From: an uncultured Verrucomicrobiota bacterium
GTDB taxonomy: Bacteria; Verrucomicrobiota; Kiritimatiellia; CAIQIC01; Lenti-01
Assembly (NCBI GenBank): GCA_937860055.1
Contig: CALMBO010000008.1
Location: 1-33,643 of the forward strand
Reading direction: 5' to 3'
Length of the DNA: 33,643 nucleotides
Position numbers and translations under genes: made by a program. The first letter of the stretch is position 1. Each line of letters starts with the position of its first letter. Below, piece by piece: positions 1 to 8,630 of this stretch. Below the pieces are notes generated by a model. The model ran no database searches. It saw only the letters and a list, made by a program, of their open reading frames with translations, and was not told where the DNA came from.

Positions 1-85
1 AATTCTTTTATGCGAAACGAATTACATTTATTTCATTTTTAAAGCCGACAGGAGCGGAATTCGCTTTGTTTCATAGCCCTTTTTT

Positions 86-119
86 AAAAAAAAGGCCGGT
101 CTGGATAGACCGGCCTTTT
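86..119 (-). terminator. Rho-independent terminator of the caspase-like peptidase gene
   Basis: A perfect 9-bp stem (GGCCGGTCT at 94-102 and AGACCGGCC at 107-115) closes a 4-base loop. Read on the minus strand it is followed by eight T residues (complement of 86-93). It lies 22 bases beyond the stop codon of the gene at 141-3086. There is also a TTTT on the other side, so it may act in both directions. The bases left of it (1-85) are AT-rich and hold no gene I can support. Confidence 0.85.
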
Positions 120-140
120 CTTTGCCATGAACTTTTGGAC

Positions 141-3086
141 CTAGGGTTTCACCACCCGGTAGAACTGTTTGATGCCGGAGGTGCCGGCATCCTGCAGGGT
201 GATGGTTCCCCCTGTTCCAACTTCCGCGTCCACCTGGCTCCAGGCATTTCCCTCCAGATTGGTGGTGTACTGCAAGGCATACGTGATCCCGGCCGTGGTC
301 GAGATCTGCATCGAAATGGCTGCGCCATTGGCGGGCGAAACCACGTCGCTGATCGGCTGGGGATCCGGAGTGACGACACCGCTCGCCGTCGTTGTCGCCG
401 AGACGATTTCCGACCAGGTCCCGCCCGTGCCCCGGACGCGGACGTAGTACGTTGTTTCCGGGTCCAGCCCCGTCACGCCATACGTCAGTGCCGCCACCGT
501 CTCGTCCACGAGGATGGAACCGGCCCCCGACGGCTCCGTGCCGGTCACACTGAGGGCCTGGATCCCGGCCCCCTTGTTGCTGATGGCCCCCTTGGCCTGC
601 CAACGGACGCAGACGCTGGCGAATCCCACATAGGCCGAAGCATCCAGCGCCCCATAGGAAAGCAGGGTCGTGTTCGTCGGCGTCACCGTCCCCACATCGG
701 TCCAGTTCGAGCCCCCATCCGTCGAAATGGACACCGTGACGATGTTGTTGCTCGGGGTCACTCCGCCATAGGTGCGCGTCTTGAAATCGATCGCCAGGGA
801 GGTCAGGCCCACGGTCGAAAACTCCGGCGACTGCACGTAGTTGGTGGCATAGCCCAGGACCAGGTAGCTGGAACTCGAGGCGGAGATGCGGTAGGTCCAC
901 CCATCCGGGGCGACATTGGTGTTGGCCGCGTTGGTAAGGACCACCACGCTGGCCCCGGATCCGCTGGAGAAGTTGGTGTCCGGCGCCACCTGCACCTGGT
1001 AGGTCGTGCCGCTGGTGACCGCCGTCCAGTTGACGGTAAACGAGTTGCTGGAGAGGTTGGCGATGCTCGCCACCGGCACGGTCACCGGCGCCGCCGAAAC
1101 CGTCACCCCGACAGTCTGCGTCGCCACGCCTGCGACATTGCTGGCGGTGAAGGTGAAGGTCTGTTCGCCGATATCCGCCTCCGGCGGCGTGTAGCTCAGC
1201 TGGCCCGTCCCCGCCGTGAAACTGTAGCCCGACGAAGCGGTTGTTCCCTGCAGCGCCAGCGTCGGCGCCGGATACCCCGTCGCCCCGACCGTGAAAGACA
1301 TCGCCGCCCCCGCCGTCGCGCTCTGCCCGCCGATGGCGTTGAAGGCCGGCGCCGAGGTCGTCGCCCCGCCGCCGCCGAAGATGTGGCTGCCCAGATAGGC
1401 CGTGGTGTCCAACGCGTAGTCGTCCCATTCCTCCGGCGCGTAGGTCGTGGTGCCCGCGCTCACCGTGCTCTTGCGGACCTTGGTGACGTCGACCAGATTC
1501 GTGACATTGACCCCGATCGTTCCCAGCACGTCGATGTCGACCCCGCCCTTGGACAGGGCCACGGCGTCGTTTCCATTGAACGTCAGGCTGCCCGACGTCT
1601 GGTCGGCCAGCGCAAGGATGGTGGCGTTGGCACTCGTGTTGGCGACCACGTGGACGTCGCCGTTGGCCAGGGTGCCGCTCAGGTTGATGGTGGCCGAAGG
1701 GGAAGCCGCGCCGTTGGCATACAGCCGCAGGGCATAGCCGCCCGCCGCCAGATCCACGTCGGCGCCGGTGCCGTTGAAGATTTCGATCGCCTTGTTGTTG
1801 CTCGATCCTTCGATGTATTCCGAAACGAGCAGGTCCGCCGTCGTGCTGCCGTCCGTGACCGTGATCTTCACGCCCTGCACCGTCGTTCCATCGTCGTCCG
1901 TGGCCGAAAAGGTCATGTTGTAGGTGCCGACTTGCGCCTCCCCGGGCGTCCAGTTGAAGGTGGTGGCCGCCGTCCCCGTCCCGCTGTTGGACGGCGCCGT
2001 CGCGCCTGAAGGCAGGCCGGCCGCTGTCAGCGACACGGCCAGGCCGTCCGCGTCCGTGGCCGTCACCGTGAAACTCAGGGGGTTGCCGAACACCACCGAC
2101 TTGTTGGTGCCGGCGGGATTCAGCGCGATCGTCGGCGGCTGATCGGCCACCGGGACATCGCCCGCCACGCCCGCGATCGTGGCTTTCAACACATTCGTGT
2201 TGTAGGCCTGGGCATCCGTTTCATAGCTCGTTCCGTCATATGGATCGTACTCCCCGGGATAGCCGATCGCGATATCCTTGGCGTAATTCCACAATTCATA
2301 GAACGTGGCATATCCATCCTGGTCGCCATACGTGGCATTGTCGCAGGTCCCGTTGTTCCAGCCATCAATCGCCGCCGTCGTGAACGCGCCCCCGTTCGTG
2401 TCATCCCATGAATACTGCCAGTAGTCCGCCGCCGTGATCCACCCGATTTCGCTGGCCGAAATCAGCTTGTCCACCTCCTTCACCCCGCGGGCGATCTTGG
2501 CCGCGCGGTCCTCGTCCATGATCCGGGTCACGCTCCCCGCCAGATCCCAGGTTCCCGGCACGGCCGAAGCCAGCTCCCGCGTGCCGGCCACCTTGGACTG
2601 GAAAAGGCCGCCGGAATGGCAGGCGTCCACCATCACCACCACCTTCACCCCGGTGGCAAACTTGGCCAGGTCCGCGGCCAGTTCGGTGTCGGAATAGTCC
2701 GCGTCGTAGGCGCACAGGTAGACGCTCTTGGTATAGTTGGTGTAGCCGTCCGATGCGTTGTTGCCCCCATGGCTGGAGTGGAAATAGAAGAACACATCGC
2801 CCGACACCGCCGTGGCCGCCCGGTTCGTGATCGCCCGCCGGATCGCCGCCTTGGTCCCGGCGGCGTTCGTCAGCACCTGGACATTGCCCGCCGTCCAGCT
2901 GCCGCGCTGCGTGGCGTTGGTGTAGATGTGCATGGCATCCGGAACACAGCCCTCCAGCCAGCTGTCCGACGAGATGTAGCTGCTGTTGTACTGGTTCAGC
3001 CCCGCAAACACCCCGTAATTCGCCGCCCATACCGGTGCCGTCGCCGCCCAAAACCCGATCAACCCCATCCAAAGACTCTTCCTCAT
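141..3086 (-). CDS. Secreted caspase-like (peptidase C14) multidomain protein
   Basis: A 981-residue exported cysteine peptidase of clan CD. Residues 1-21 are a signal peptide ending in a VWA-A type site. The caspase fold covers about residues 23-310: the catalytic His is H106 in FHSSHGG and the catalytic Cys is C156 in VDACHSGG, both preceded by hydrophobic strands as in the family. A cadherin/He_PIG-like domain follows (about 320-415), then a lamin-tail-like domain (about 415-580, LVSEYIEGSSNNKAIEIFN), an Ig-like domain (about 580-670), and an FN3 domain split by a jelly-roll insert (about 670-900). The end resembles the C-terminal beta module common in PVC secreted proteins (QFYRVVKP). The ATG has GGAG seven bases upstream. 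No membrane anchor or sorting signal is visible at the C-terminus. The substrate is unknown. Its upstream element and modules are shared with the C25 peptidase gene just upstream on the same strand, so a common role outside the cell is likely but inferred. Confidence 0.85.
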   Translation of the reverse strand: MRKSLWMGLIGFWAATAPVWAANYGVFAGLNQYNSSYISSDSWLEGCVPDAMHIYTNATQRGSWTAGNVQVLTNAAGTKAAIRRAITNRAATAVSGDVFFYFHSSHGGNNASDGYTNYTKSVYLCAYDADYSDTELAADLAKFATGVKVVVMVDACHSGGLFQSKVAGTRELASAVPGTWDLAGSVTRIMDEDRAAKIARGVKEVDKLISASEIGWITAADYWQYSWDDTNGGAFTTAAIDGWNNGTCDNATYGDQDGYATFYELWNYAKDIAIGYPGEYDPYDGTSYETDAQAYNTNVLKATIAGVAGDVPVADQPPTIALNPAGTNKSVVFGNPLSFTVTATDADGLAVSLTAAGLPSGATAPSNSGTGTAATTFNWTPGEAQVGTYNMTFSATDDDGTTVQGVKITVTDGSTTADLLVSEYIEGSSNNKAIEIFNGTGADVDLAAGGYALRLYANGAASPSATINLSGTLANGDVHVVANTSANATILALADQTSGSLTFNGNDAVALSKGGVDIDVLGTIGVNVTNLVDVTKVRKSTVSAGTTTYAPEEWDDYALDTTAYLGSHIFGGGGATTSAPAFNAIGGQSATAGAAMSFTVGATGYPAPTLALQGTTASSGYSFTAGTGQLSYTPPEADIGEQTFTFTASNVAGVATQTVGVTVSAAPVTVPVASIANLSSNSFTVNWTAVTSGTTYQVQVAPDTNFSSGSGASVVVLTNAANTNVAPDGWTYRISASSSSYLVLGYATNYVQSPEFSTVGLTSLAIDFKTRTYGGVTPSNNIVTVSISTDGGSNWTDVGTVTPTNTTLLSYGALDASAYVGFASVCVRWQAKGAISNKGAGIQALSVTGTEPSGAGSILVDETVAALTYGVTGLDPETTYYVRVRGTGGTWSEIVSATTTASGVVTPDPQPISDVVSPANGAAISMQISTTAGITYALQYTTNLEGNAWSQVDAEVGTGGTITLQDAGTSGIKQFYRVVKP

Positions 3087-3161
3087 ACGCTCACTCCGCT
3101 GTGAAAATGCACTCTTCCGTTATCGGTTGAAACTACTCTTCGTTCTACTTCCGACAAAGCC

Positions 3162-3208
3162 AAAAACACCGCCGAAAATAGAGCGATTTACCGGTTCCGG
3201 ACTTTTTT
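3162..3208 (-). promoter_or_regulatory. Element shared by the two peptidase gene upstream regions (copy 1)
   Basis: Lies 76-122 bases upstream of the caspase-like gene. It aligns with 8554-8598 upstream of the C25 peptidase gene: both contain, on the minus strand, an A-run, TCCG, CCGG-TA-A-CG-TCTATTT, CGGC and TGTTTT in the same order. The similarity is seen directly; a role as promoter, operator or RNA leader is inference. Confidence 0.4.
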
Positions 3209-3260
3209 CATCGCCACTTCATGAATCCCCATTCCCCGGGATCGAACCTCGAAAAACAAG

Positions 3261-3290
3261 GCGGGGCCGCCGGATATCCGGCGGCCCCGC
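3261..3290 (-). terminator. Terminator of the C25 peptidase gene (30-bp perfect palindrome)
   Basis: The two 15-base halves are exact reverse complements, with GCGGGGCCGCCGGAT as the first half. On the minus strand the hairpin is followed by CTTGTTTTTC. It sits 21 bases after the stop codon of the gene at 3311-8476, so it most likely terminates that transcript before the caspase-like gene. Confidence 0.8.
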
Positions 3291-3310
3291 AAGCGGCAGG
3301 GTGCGATCGG

Positions 3311-6300
3311 CTACGGCTCGTCCAGGAAGACCCGGATGACCCCGTACCATGTCCCGGTGGCGGTGTTGGTGACCACCATGCCGGGCACCCCCCAGCCCAG
3401 ATTGGTCGTTCCGATGATCCGGTTCGTCAGGTCGACGCAGTATTCCATCTGGTAGTACCGGTCCGGGCTGGCCGGGAACGAGAACCGGATCTGGCCGGTC
3501 GCATTGCTCACCTGGGAAGCGATGAAATAGCTTCCCGTCAGCTTCAGCACGCTGTTGGACAAGGCCGGATCGGTGTCGGCGATGTATTCCTGCCATGTCG
3601 TCGCGCCGTCGAAGTCGTAGTCCGCGTTCGCCTGGAAGTCGGGGCTGGCCGGATCCTCCCCCTCGTCTTCCACCCACATCGTGAAGGCATTGGTCGCCGC
3701 CGCCGAATACACCTTGACGCTCATGTTAACCGGCGCGCTCGTCCCGTCCTTGTCCGTGGCCGTGAAGCTGAAGATGTTCGTGCCCATCTGGGCCGCCGTC
3801 GGAATGAAGAGGAAGTCGCCCGTGTTCGTGTCGAAGCCCCATGTGGCAACATCGACGGCGGTCGTGCAGGCGAATGTCACCGTGTCGGCGTCCGGTTCCG
3901 TCGCCGCCACCGTGCATTCGAAATTGGCGCCGACCGAAGTGGTTTGCGCGGCAATGGCGTTTACCGTCGGAGGCGTCCCCGCCGGGGCGTTGCTCGTGGT
4001 CGTGACGCTCGCCACGGAGGAATTCGCGCCGGTGCCGCTGGCATTCACTGCACGGGCGCGGAAATAGTAGGTCGCGCTCGCCGCCAGCCCCGTCACGCTT
4101 TGGCTCGTGCCCGACACCGTCCGGTTCGAGTAGCCCGGAACATAGGCGGGCCCGCCGCCCGCGCTCCAGCCCTTGACCACCAGCGACTGGATGCCCACGC
4201 CCGAATTGGCGGCGGCGTTGGGCGCCTGCCAGCGGATCCGGGTCTGGCTGTTGCCCAGATTCGCCGTGTTCGTCAGGGTCGGCATCGCGTTCATGACGTT
4301 GTTGGCGGGCGCCACCACGCCGACGTCCGTCCAGGTGGCCCCATTGTCGCTCGAGATCGAAACCGTGATGTTCGTCCGGGTCGTTCCCGAAACCGTGCCG
4401 TAGCTGCGCGCCAGGAAGTCCACCGTCAGGTTCGTGAATCCTTCCGTCGAAAAGGCCTCCGACACGACCTGGTTGCTGGAATATCCGAGGATCAGGTAGC
4501 TGCTGCTCGAAGCGGAGATGTTGTAGGTCCAGTCCGCCGGCGGAGTCGTGCTGGTCGCCGCGTTGGTGGCCAGCACCGACTGGGCGCTGGAACCGCCCCC
4601 GGAGAACGTCGCGTTCGTGCCCACGTCGAGCCGGTAGCTGGTCGCGTTCAGCACGGCACTCCACGCCGCGGTGAAATCCGCCGCGTTCGTCGCGCTGGCC
4701 CAGATGGCCGCCGGCGCGCCGGGAATGCCCGCCGCCACCGCCACGCTGACCGCCTGCGTCGCCACCCCCGCGCTGTTGCTGGCGGTGAAAGTGAAGGTCT
4801 GCGTGCCCGCGTCGCCCTCCGGAGGCTCATAGACGCAATATCCCGTCGACGGCTCGAAGAGGTAGCTGTCCGCCGTCGCCGTCGTCCCCTGCAGCGCCAG
4901 CACCGGCGCCGGATAGCCGCCGGCCACCGCCACCGTGAAGGCCGCCTGGACGCCCGTCGTCGCGCTCACGGGCCCCGGATTCGCGCCGAAGACCGGCGCG
5001 GTCGCCGGCAGGTCGCTCACCGTCACGCTGACGGCCTGCGTCGCCACGCCGGCGGCGTTGCTGGCGGTGAAGGTGAAGGTCTGCGTGCCGATGTCGGCGT
5101 ACACCGGCGTGTAGGTGAAGGCGCCCGTCGCCGGCGTGAAGCTGTATTCCCCGGAAACCGTCTCGCCGATCTGCGCCAGGACCGGAGCCGGCGTGCCCGA
5201 CGCCGCCACCGTGAAGGCCACCTGCACGCCCGTCGTCGTCGCGTACGAAGACCCGCTGGTGAACGCCGGCGCCGTCGCCGAAGTCACAACCGCGGTCACG
5301 GTCTGGTAGGCCACGCCCTGGCTGTTGCTGGCCGAGAACGTGAAGGTTCGGGATCCCGCGTCCGCCTGCGGGGGCGTGTAAGTCAGCACGCCCGTGCCGG
5401 AATCGAAGCTGAAGCCGCCCGACGCGGTCTGGGACTGCAGGGCCAGCGCCGGCGCAGGGCTGCCCGATGCGCTGACCGTGAACGCCACCACCACGCCCGC
5501 CGTCGTGGCGACCGGTCCCGGATTCGAGCCGAAGGCCGGCGCCGTCAGGCTGGCCAGGGTCGTGACATTCGCCACCGAGGAATTGGCGCTCGTCCCGGCG
5601 CCATTCTCGGCGCGCGCCCGGAAATAGTAGGTCGAACCCGCCACCAGCCCCGTCACGGACTGGCTCGTGCCGGACACCGTCCGGTTCGAATAGCCCGGCA
5701 CGTAGGAGGCGACGGCGGCGCCGGGCGTGTTGGTCACCAGCACCTCGTCGATGCCGGCCCCCACCGAAGCCGTGGCCCCCAGGTTCTCGAGCTTCACCAG
5801 CACCTGCGTTCCGTCGTGGCCGCTCAGGTCAAACGGCACCATCGCCGTCAGCGTCGTATTGAGCGGCGTCCGCGTGCCGATCGCCGTCCAGTTTCCGCCG
5901 TTGTCGGTCGAGATCGACACGGTGACCGTGTTGTTGTTCGAGACGGCTCCGCCGTAGGTGCGCGCGTTGAAAGTCAGCGTCTCCGAGGAGCTGGCGGTGA
6001 AATCCATCGCCGGGGTGATCAGTACGTCGCCGGTCAGCGAAACCAGATAGCCCGATCCCTGCGTGAGGCCGGTTTCCGTCCAGGTGCCGCCCGTGCCCGC
6101 GCCCAGCGTGCCGTTGTGGTAGCAGTTGGTTGCCGAACCGCTGCCCCCGCCCCCGCCGAAGCTGGCGTTCGTGGCGACATCGAGGCGATAGCCCGTGGCG
6201 GTGGCCGATTCGCTCCACGCGGCGGTGAAGGAGGTCGTGTTCGTCGCGGCGGCCCAGATCGAGGCCGGAGCCGGCGGCGGCGCCAGCGACACCGCCACGC

Positions 6301-8476
6301 TGACGGTCTGCGTCGCCGAGCCCTGGGTGTTCGTCGCCCGGAAGGTGAAGGTCTTCGTGCCGACGTCGTTCGTCGGCGGCGTGTAGGTCAGGACGCCCGT
6401 GCCGGAAACGAAGCTGTAGCTGCCGGTCGTCGCCGTGGCGCTTTGCAGCGACAGCACGGGAACCGGATAGCCGCTGGCGGTGACGGTGAACACCTTCGCC
6501 ACGCCGGTCGTCGCGCTGTAGTTGGTCCCGCTGGTGAACGCCGGCGCGACGGGCGTGGTGGTGCCCGTCGGCATCTTCAGCGCGGGATCGCCCAGGAGGT
6601 TCATGCCGAACTGGATCCACCGCTCGGAGCCGTCGGAAGAGCACAGGCTGACCATGTCCGCCTTGTGCATCGCGAACGCCGTGCCCAGCGTGCGGTTCGT
6701 GGTCTCGTACATCCGCTTGTAGAACTTGTAGGCGTAGACCGTGGACGGGCCGCCGTCCGACGTGTTGCTGGCCGGCGCCGCGTCCGGCTCGCCCCAGCCG
6801 TAGCGCGCGCAGCCCATGTGCGCCAAGGCGCCGCCCAAGGCCCGCGTGTTGCGCAGGAACCCCTCGCCCAGGCACGGTTCCGTCGTATAGCTGTAGCCGT
6901 CGATCGAGTTGCTGTTCTTGTCGAAATGCCCCGTCAGGCAGGCGTCCGTGTAGACGAAGGCCACCATGCCCGTCATGGCCGAGGCGTTGGCCTGGTCGAA
7001 ATAGCCCGATTCCAGGCCCCACTCCTGCGGCGCCCCGTGGCCCGAGAACATCAGGTGCGTGAAGTTCTTGTTGAACGCCGCCACCGTGTTCGCCTCGCTC
7101 TCCAAATGGTCGCCGGCAGTGGAACTGTCCCACGACGTGATCGTGTCGCACATGATGTTGACCGTGGCGGGCCAATAGGACCGGATGCCGTCGCGGTAGA
7201 GCCGCCGCAGCCAGGCCTCCGAATCGCTCACGGAGGGGTGGGTCGCGTCGCGAAAACCAACGTGCCCGTCGATCGTCACGTCGTCGCTGGGCCGGTCGGT
7301 GAGCGTGTAGGTATCCCACGCGTAGGGACCGCCCAGGATGATTTTGTTCGTCACGGGCGAACCCGACTCGTAGGTCATCACGCGGTTCAGGTAGTTCGTC
7401 ACGTTCGCGGCCGTGCGCATCGGCAGGCGCGCCACGACCACGTCCCATGCCATGTCCACGCTGTCGGTCGTCTCGCCGTACTGCCCGTCGCCGTCCGCGT
7501 TCCAGCTTCCGGACAGGCCGGAATAGTACAGGTCCGTCGGCATGTTGGTCTCGATCGTTCCATCCACGTTGCCGTAGCAGTCGCGGTCCGGCACGACCGT
7601 GTCGTCGCCGCCCAGCAGCACCATCGTGGTACCCAGCGTCGCCACCGCGTTGCTGATGCACGCGCGGATCTTGGCCTGCAGGTCCGCCCCCGAGAAGGCG
7701 CCGGCGATGTAGTTCGTCGTCAGCACCCGCGTCGTGTAGCCGCCGCCGGCGCCCGACGCCCGGTAGTCCGCGACCTGCTGGAACGCATTGCTCAGCGTCG
7801 CCGACGTGATGATCAGGTAATCCACTTCTCCCGCCTTGGGCAGGGTGGTGCGCACCTTGGGCGCGAAGGTGTCCGCATCCGATGGATTCACCACGAGGCT
7901 GTCCACCAGGGGTTCGAACAAGACCGCCTGCTTCGACGAGATCGTCTTCGTCACCACCGGCGCGTCGTAGGTCACCTTCACGGCCACCTTCTCGCGCAGG
8001 TACAGCTTCTTCTCCGCGCCCACGTAGGCCAGCGGATTCACGCGCACCGACACGAACTGGTAGCCTTGCATGTCATGGTCGCCTTCGCCGGTCGCCGTTT
8101 CCGCCGGCCAGGCCTCCGCGCTGGCATAGCGGTCGTTCGCGGGGACAAACGCCGGCCGGGGCTTGCTTTTCGGGCTCCGCGGCTGCGCCGGATACGGGGT
8201 GATCCCCTCGGCCAGCAGCGCCCAATCGCCGCTCGCCGAAACCGATATGTTCTGCGCCCCCGACGGCAGCAGGATGTTCGCGAATTTGGCGGGAATCGAC
8301 GGCGCGCCGGCTTCGTCCACGACGCGCGAACCGCCGGCCAATCCGATCACGGTATATTCCCCCGCCGAAACCATTTCCACGTCGTTTGCCGAGAACGTGA
8401 AGTCCACGCTCAATTCCGCAGCCCCGACCATCCCCGCCCAACCCAGGCCAAGGACCATCCCGATCATTCTTTTCAT
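3311..8476 (-). CDS. Secreted gingipain-like (peptidase C25) giant multidomain protein
   Basis: A 1721-residue exported cysteine peptidase. Residues 1-20 are a signal peptide. A propeptide-like region runs to about residue 215, and the C25 catalytic domain covers about 215-640. The catalytic His is H480 in FSGHGAPQEWG and the nucleophile is C513 in YTDACLTGHFD; the family's GDPAL motif closes the domain at 629-633. Then come an Ig-like domain (about 645-735), an FN3 split by a jelly-roll insert (735-965), three Ig-like repeats (970-1240), a second split FN3 (1240-1480), a cadherin-like domain (1490-1590) and a C-terminal module with a calcium-type DYDFDGATTWQEY loop. The ATG has GGGAG eight bases upstream. 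True gingipains carry a T9SS C-terminal domain; none is seen here, so the export route past the outer membrane is open. It may degrade external protein or process surface proteins. Much larger than the usual C25 core because of the repeats. Confidence 0.87.
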   Translation of the reverse strand: MKRMIGMVLGLGWAGMVGAAELSVDFTFSANDVEMVSAGEYTVIGLAGGSRVVDEAGAPSIPAKFANILLPSGAQNISVSASGDWALLAEGITPYPAQPRSPKSKPRPAFVPANDRYASAEAWPAETATGEGDHDMQGYQFVSVRVNPLAYVGAEKKLYLREKVAVKVTYDAPVVTKTISSKQAVLFEPLVDSLVVNPSDADTFAPKVRTTLPKAGEVDYLIITSATLSNAFQQVADYRASGAGGGYTTRVLTTNYIAGAFSGADLQAKIRACISNAVATLGTTMVLLGGDDTVVPDRDCYGNVDGTIETNMPTDLYYSGLSGSWNADGDGQYGETTDSVDMAWDVVVARLPMRTAANVTNYLNRVMTYESGSPVTNKIILGGPYAWDTYTLTDRPSDDVTIDGHVGFRDATHPSVSDSEAWLRRLYRDGIRSYWPATVNIMCDTITSWDSSTAGDHLESEANTVAAFNKNFTHLMFSGHGAPQEWGLESGYFDQANASAMTGMVAFVYTDACLTGHFDKNSNSIDGYSYTTEPCLGEGFLRNTRALGGALAHMGCARYGWGEPDAAPASNTSDGGPSTVYAYKFYKRMYETTNRTLGTAFAMHKADMVSLCSSDGSERWIQFGMNLLGDPALKMPTGTTTPVAPAFTSGTNYSATTGVAKVFTVTASGYPVPVLSLQSATATTGSYSFVSGTGVLTYTPPTNDVGTKTFTFRATNTQGSATQTVSVAVSLAPPPAPASIWAAATNTTSFTAAWSESATATGYRLDVATNASFGGGGGSGSATNCYHNGTLGAGTGGTWTETGLTQGSGYLVSLTGDVLITPAMDFTASSSETLTFNARTYGGAVSNNNTVTVSISTDNGGNWTAIGTRTPLNTTLTAMVPFDLSGHDGTQVLVKLENLGATASVGAGIDEVLVTNTPGAAVASYVPGYSNRTVSGTSQSVTGLVAGSTYYFRARAENGAGTSANSSVANVTTLASLTAPAFGSNPGPVATTAGVVVAFTVSASGSPAPALALQSQTASGGFSFDSGTGVLTYTPPQADAGSRTFTFSASNSQGVAYQTVTAVVTSATAPAFTSGSSYATTTGVQVAFTVAASGTPAPVLAQIGETVSGEYSFTPATGAFTYTPVYADIGTQTFTFTASNAAGVATQAVSVTVSDLPATAPVFGANPGPVSATTGVQAAFTVAVAGGYPAPVLALQGTTATADSYLFEPSTGYCVYEPPEGDAGTQTFTFTASNSAGVATQAVSVAVAAGIPGAPAAIWASATNAADFTAAWSAVLNATSYRLDVGTNATFSGGGSSAQSVLATNAATSTTPPADWTYNISASSSSYLILGYSSNQVVSEAFSTEGFTNLTVDFLARSYGTVSGTTRTNITVSISSDNGATWTDVGVVAPANNVMNAMPTLTNTANLGNSQTRIRWQAPNAAANSGVGIQSLVVKGWSAGGGPAYVPGYSNRTVSGTSQSVTGLAASATYYFRARAVNASGTGANSSVASVTTTSNAPAGTPPTVNAIAAQTTSVGANFECTVAATEPDADTVTFACTTAVDVATWGFDTNTGDFLFIPTAAQMGTNIFSFTATDKDGTSAPVNMSVKVYSAAATNAFTMWVEDEGEDPASPDFQANADYDFDGATTWQEYIADTDPALSNSVLKLTGSYFIASQVSNATGQIRFSFPASPDRYYQMEYCVDLTNRIIGTTNLGWGVPGMVVTNTATGTWYGVIRVFLDEP
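4067..4145 (-). repeat. Coding repeat, second copy at about 5625-5705
   Basis: The stretch encoding YVPGYSNRTVSGTSQSVTGL and the next residues occurs twice in the C25 peptidase gene with high DNA identity. It is the C-terminal half of each split FN3 domain. The near-identity suggests duplication within the gene or ongoing homogenisation. Confidence 0.7.
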
Positions 8477-8553
8477 AGGTTCAGCTCCCGGGAAGACGAC
8501 CCTCTTCCACTATTGCATAAAGATACCCTCCGGCCTCCCGCGGTAAAAAGAGG

Positions 8554-8598
8554 AAAACAAGCCGGGAAATAGAACGGTCTACCCGGCGCGGGATTTTT
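8554..8598 (-). promoter_or_regulatory. Element shared by the two peptidase gene upstream regions (copy 2), with hairpin
   Basis: Counterpart of 3162-3208, lying 78-122 bases upstream of the C25 peptidase ATG. It contains a hairpin at 8561-8587: GCCGGG and CCCGGC arms, an inner TAGA/TCTA pair and an AAA bulge. On the minus strand the hairpin is followed by TTGTTTT, so it could simply be the terminator of rdgC. Against that, a related sequence recurs at 3162-3208, after a gene that already has its own terminator. Confidence 0.4.
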
Positions 8599-8608
8599 CT
8601 GCGGCCAT

Positions 8609-8622
8609 TCCAATCGATTGGA
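8609..8622. promoter_or_regulatory. 14-bp perfect palindrome between rdgC and the C25 peptidase gene
   Basis: TCCAATCGATTGGA is its own reverse complement. It lies just after the rdgC stop codon and about 135 bases before the C25 peptidase start. It could be an operator for a dimeric regulator; no regulator for it is known from this window. Confidence 0.25.
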
Positions 8623-8630
8623 TGTTTGGA

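Noticed and set aside
1..85. The AT-rich left edge as a promoter or partial gene
   Set aside because: No convincing -35/-10 pair, ribosome site or coding frame could be found in so short a piece.
3261..3290. The 30-bp perfect palindrome as an attachment or recombination site
   Set aside because: It directly follows a stop codon and is followed by a T-rich run on the transcribed strand, as expected for a terminator. No integrase is near.
3221..8572. A plus-strand open frame of nearly 1800 codons antisense to the C25 peptidase gene
   Set aside because: Its product is dominated by Arg, His, Gly and Ala with no domain, signal or family motif. The minus strand has a signal peptide, catalytic motifs, a ribosome site and a terminator. 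The open frame is a by-product of GC-rich third positions.
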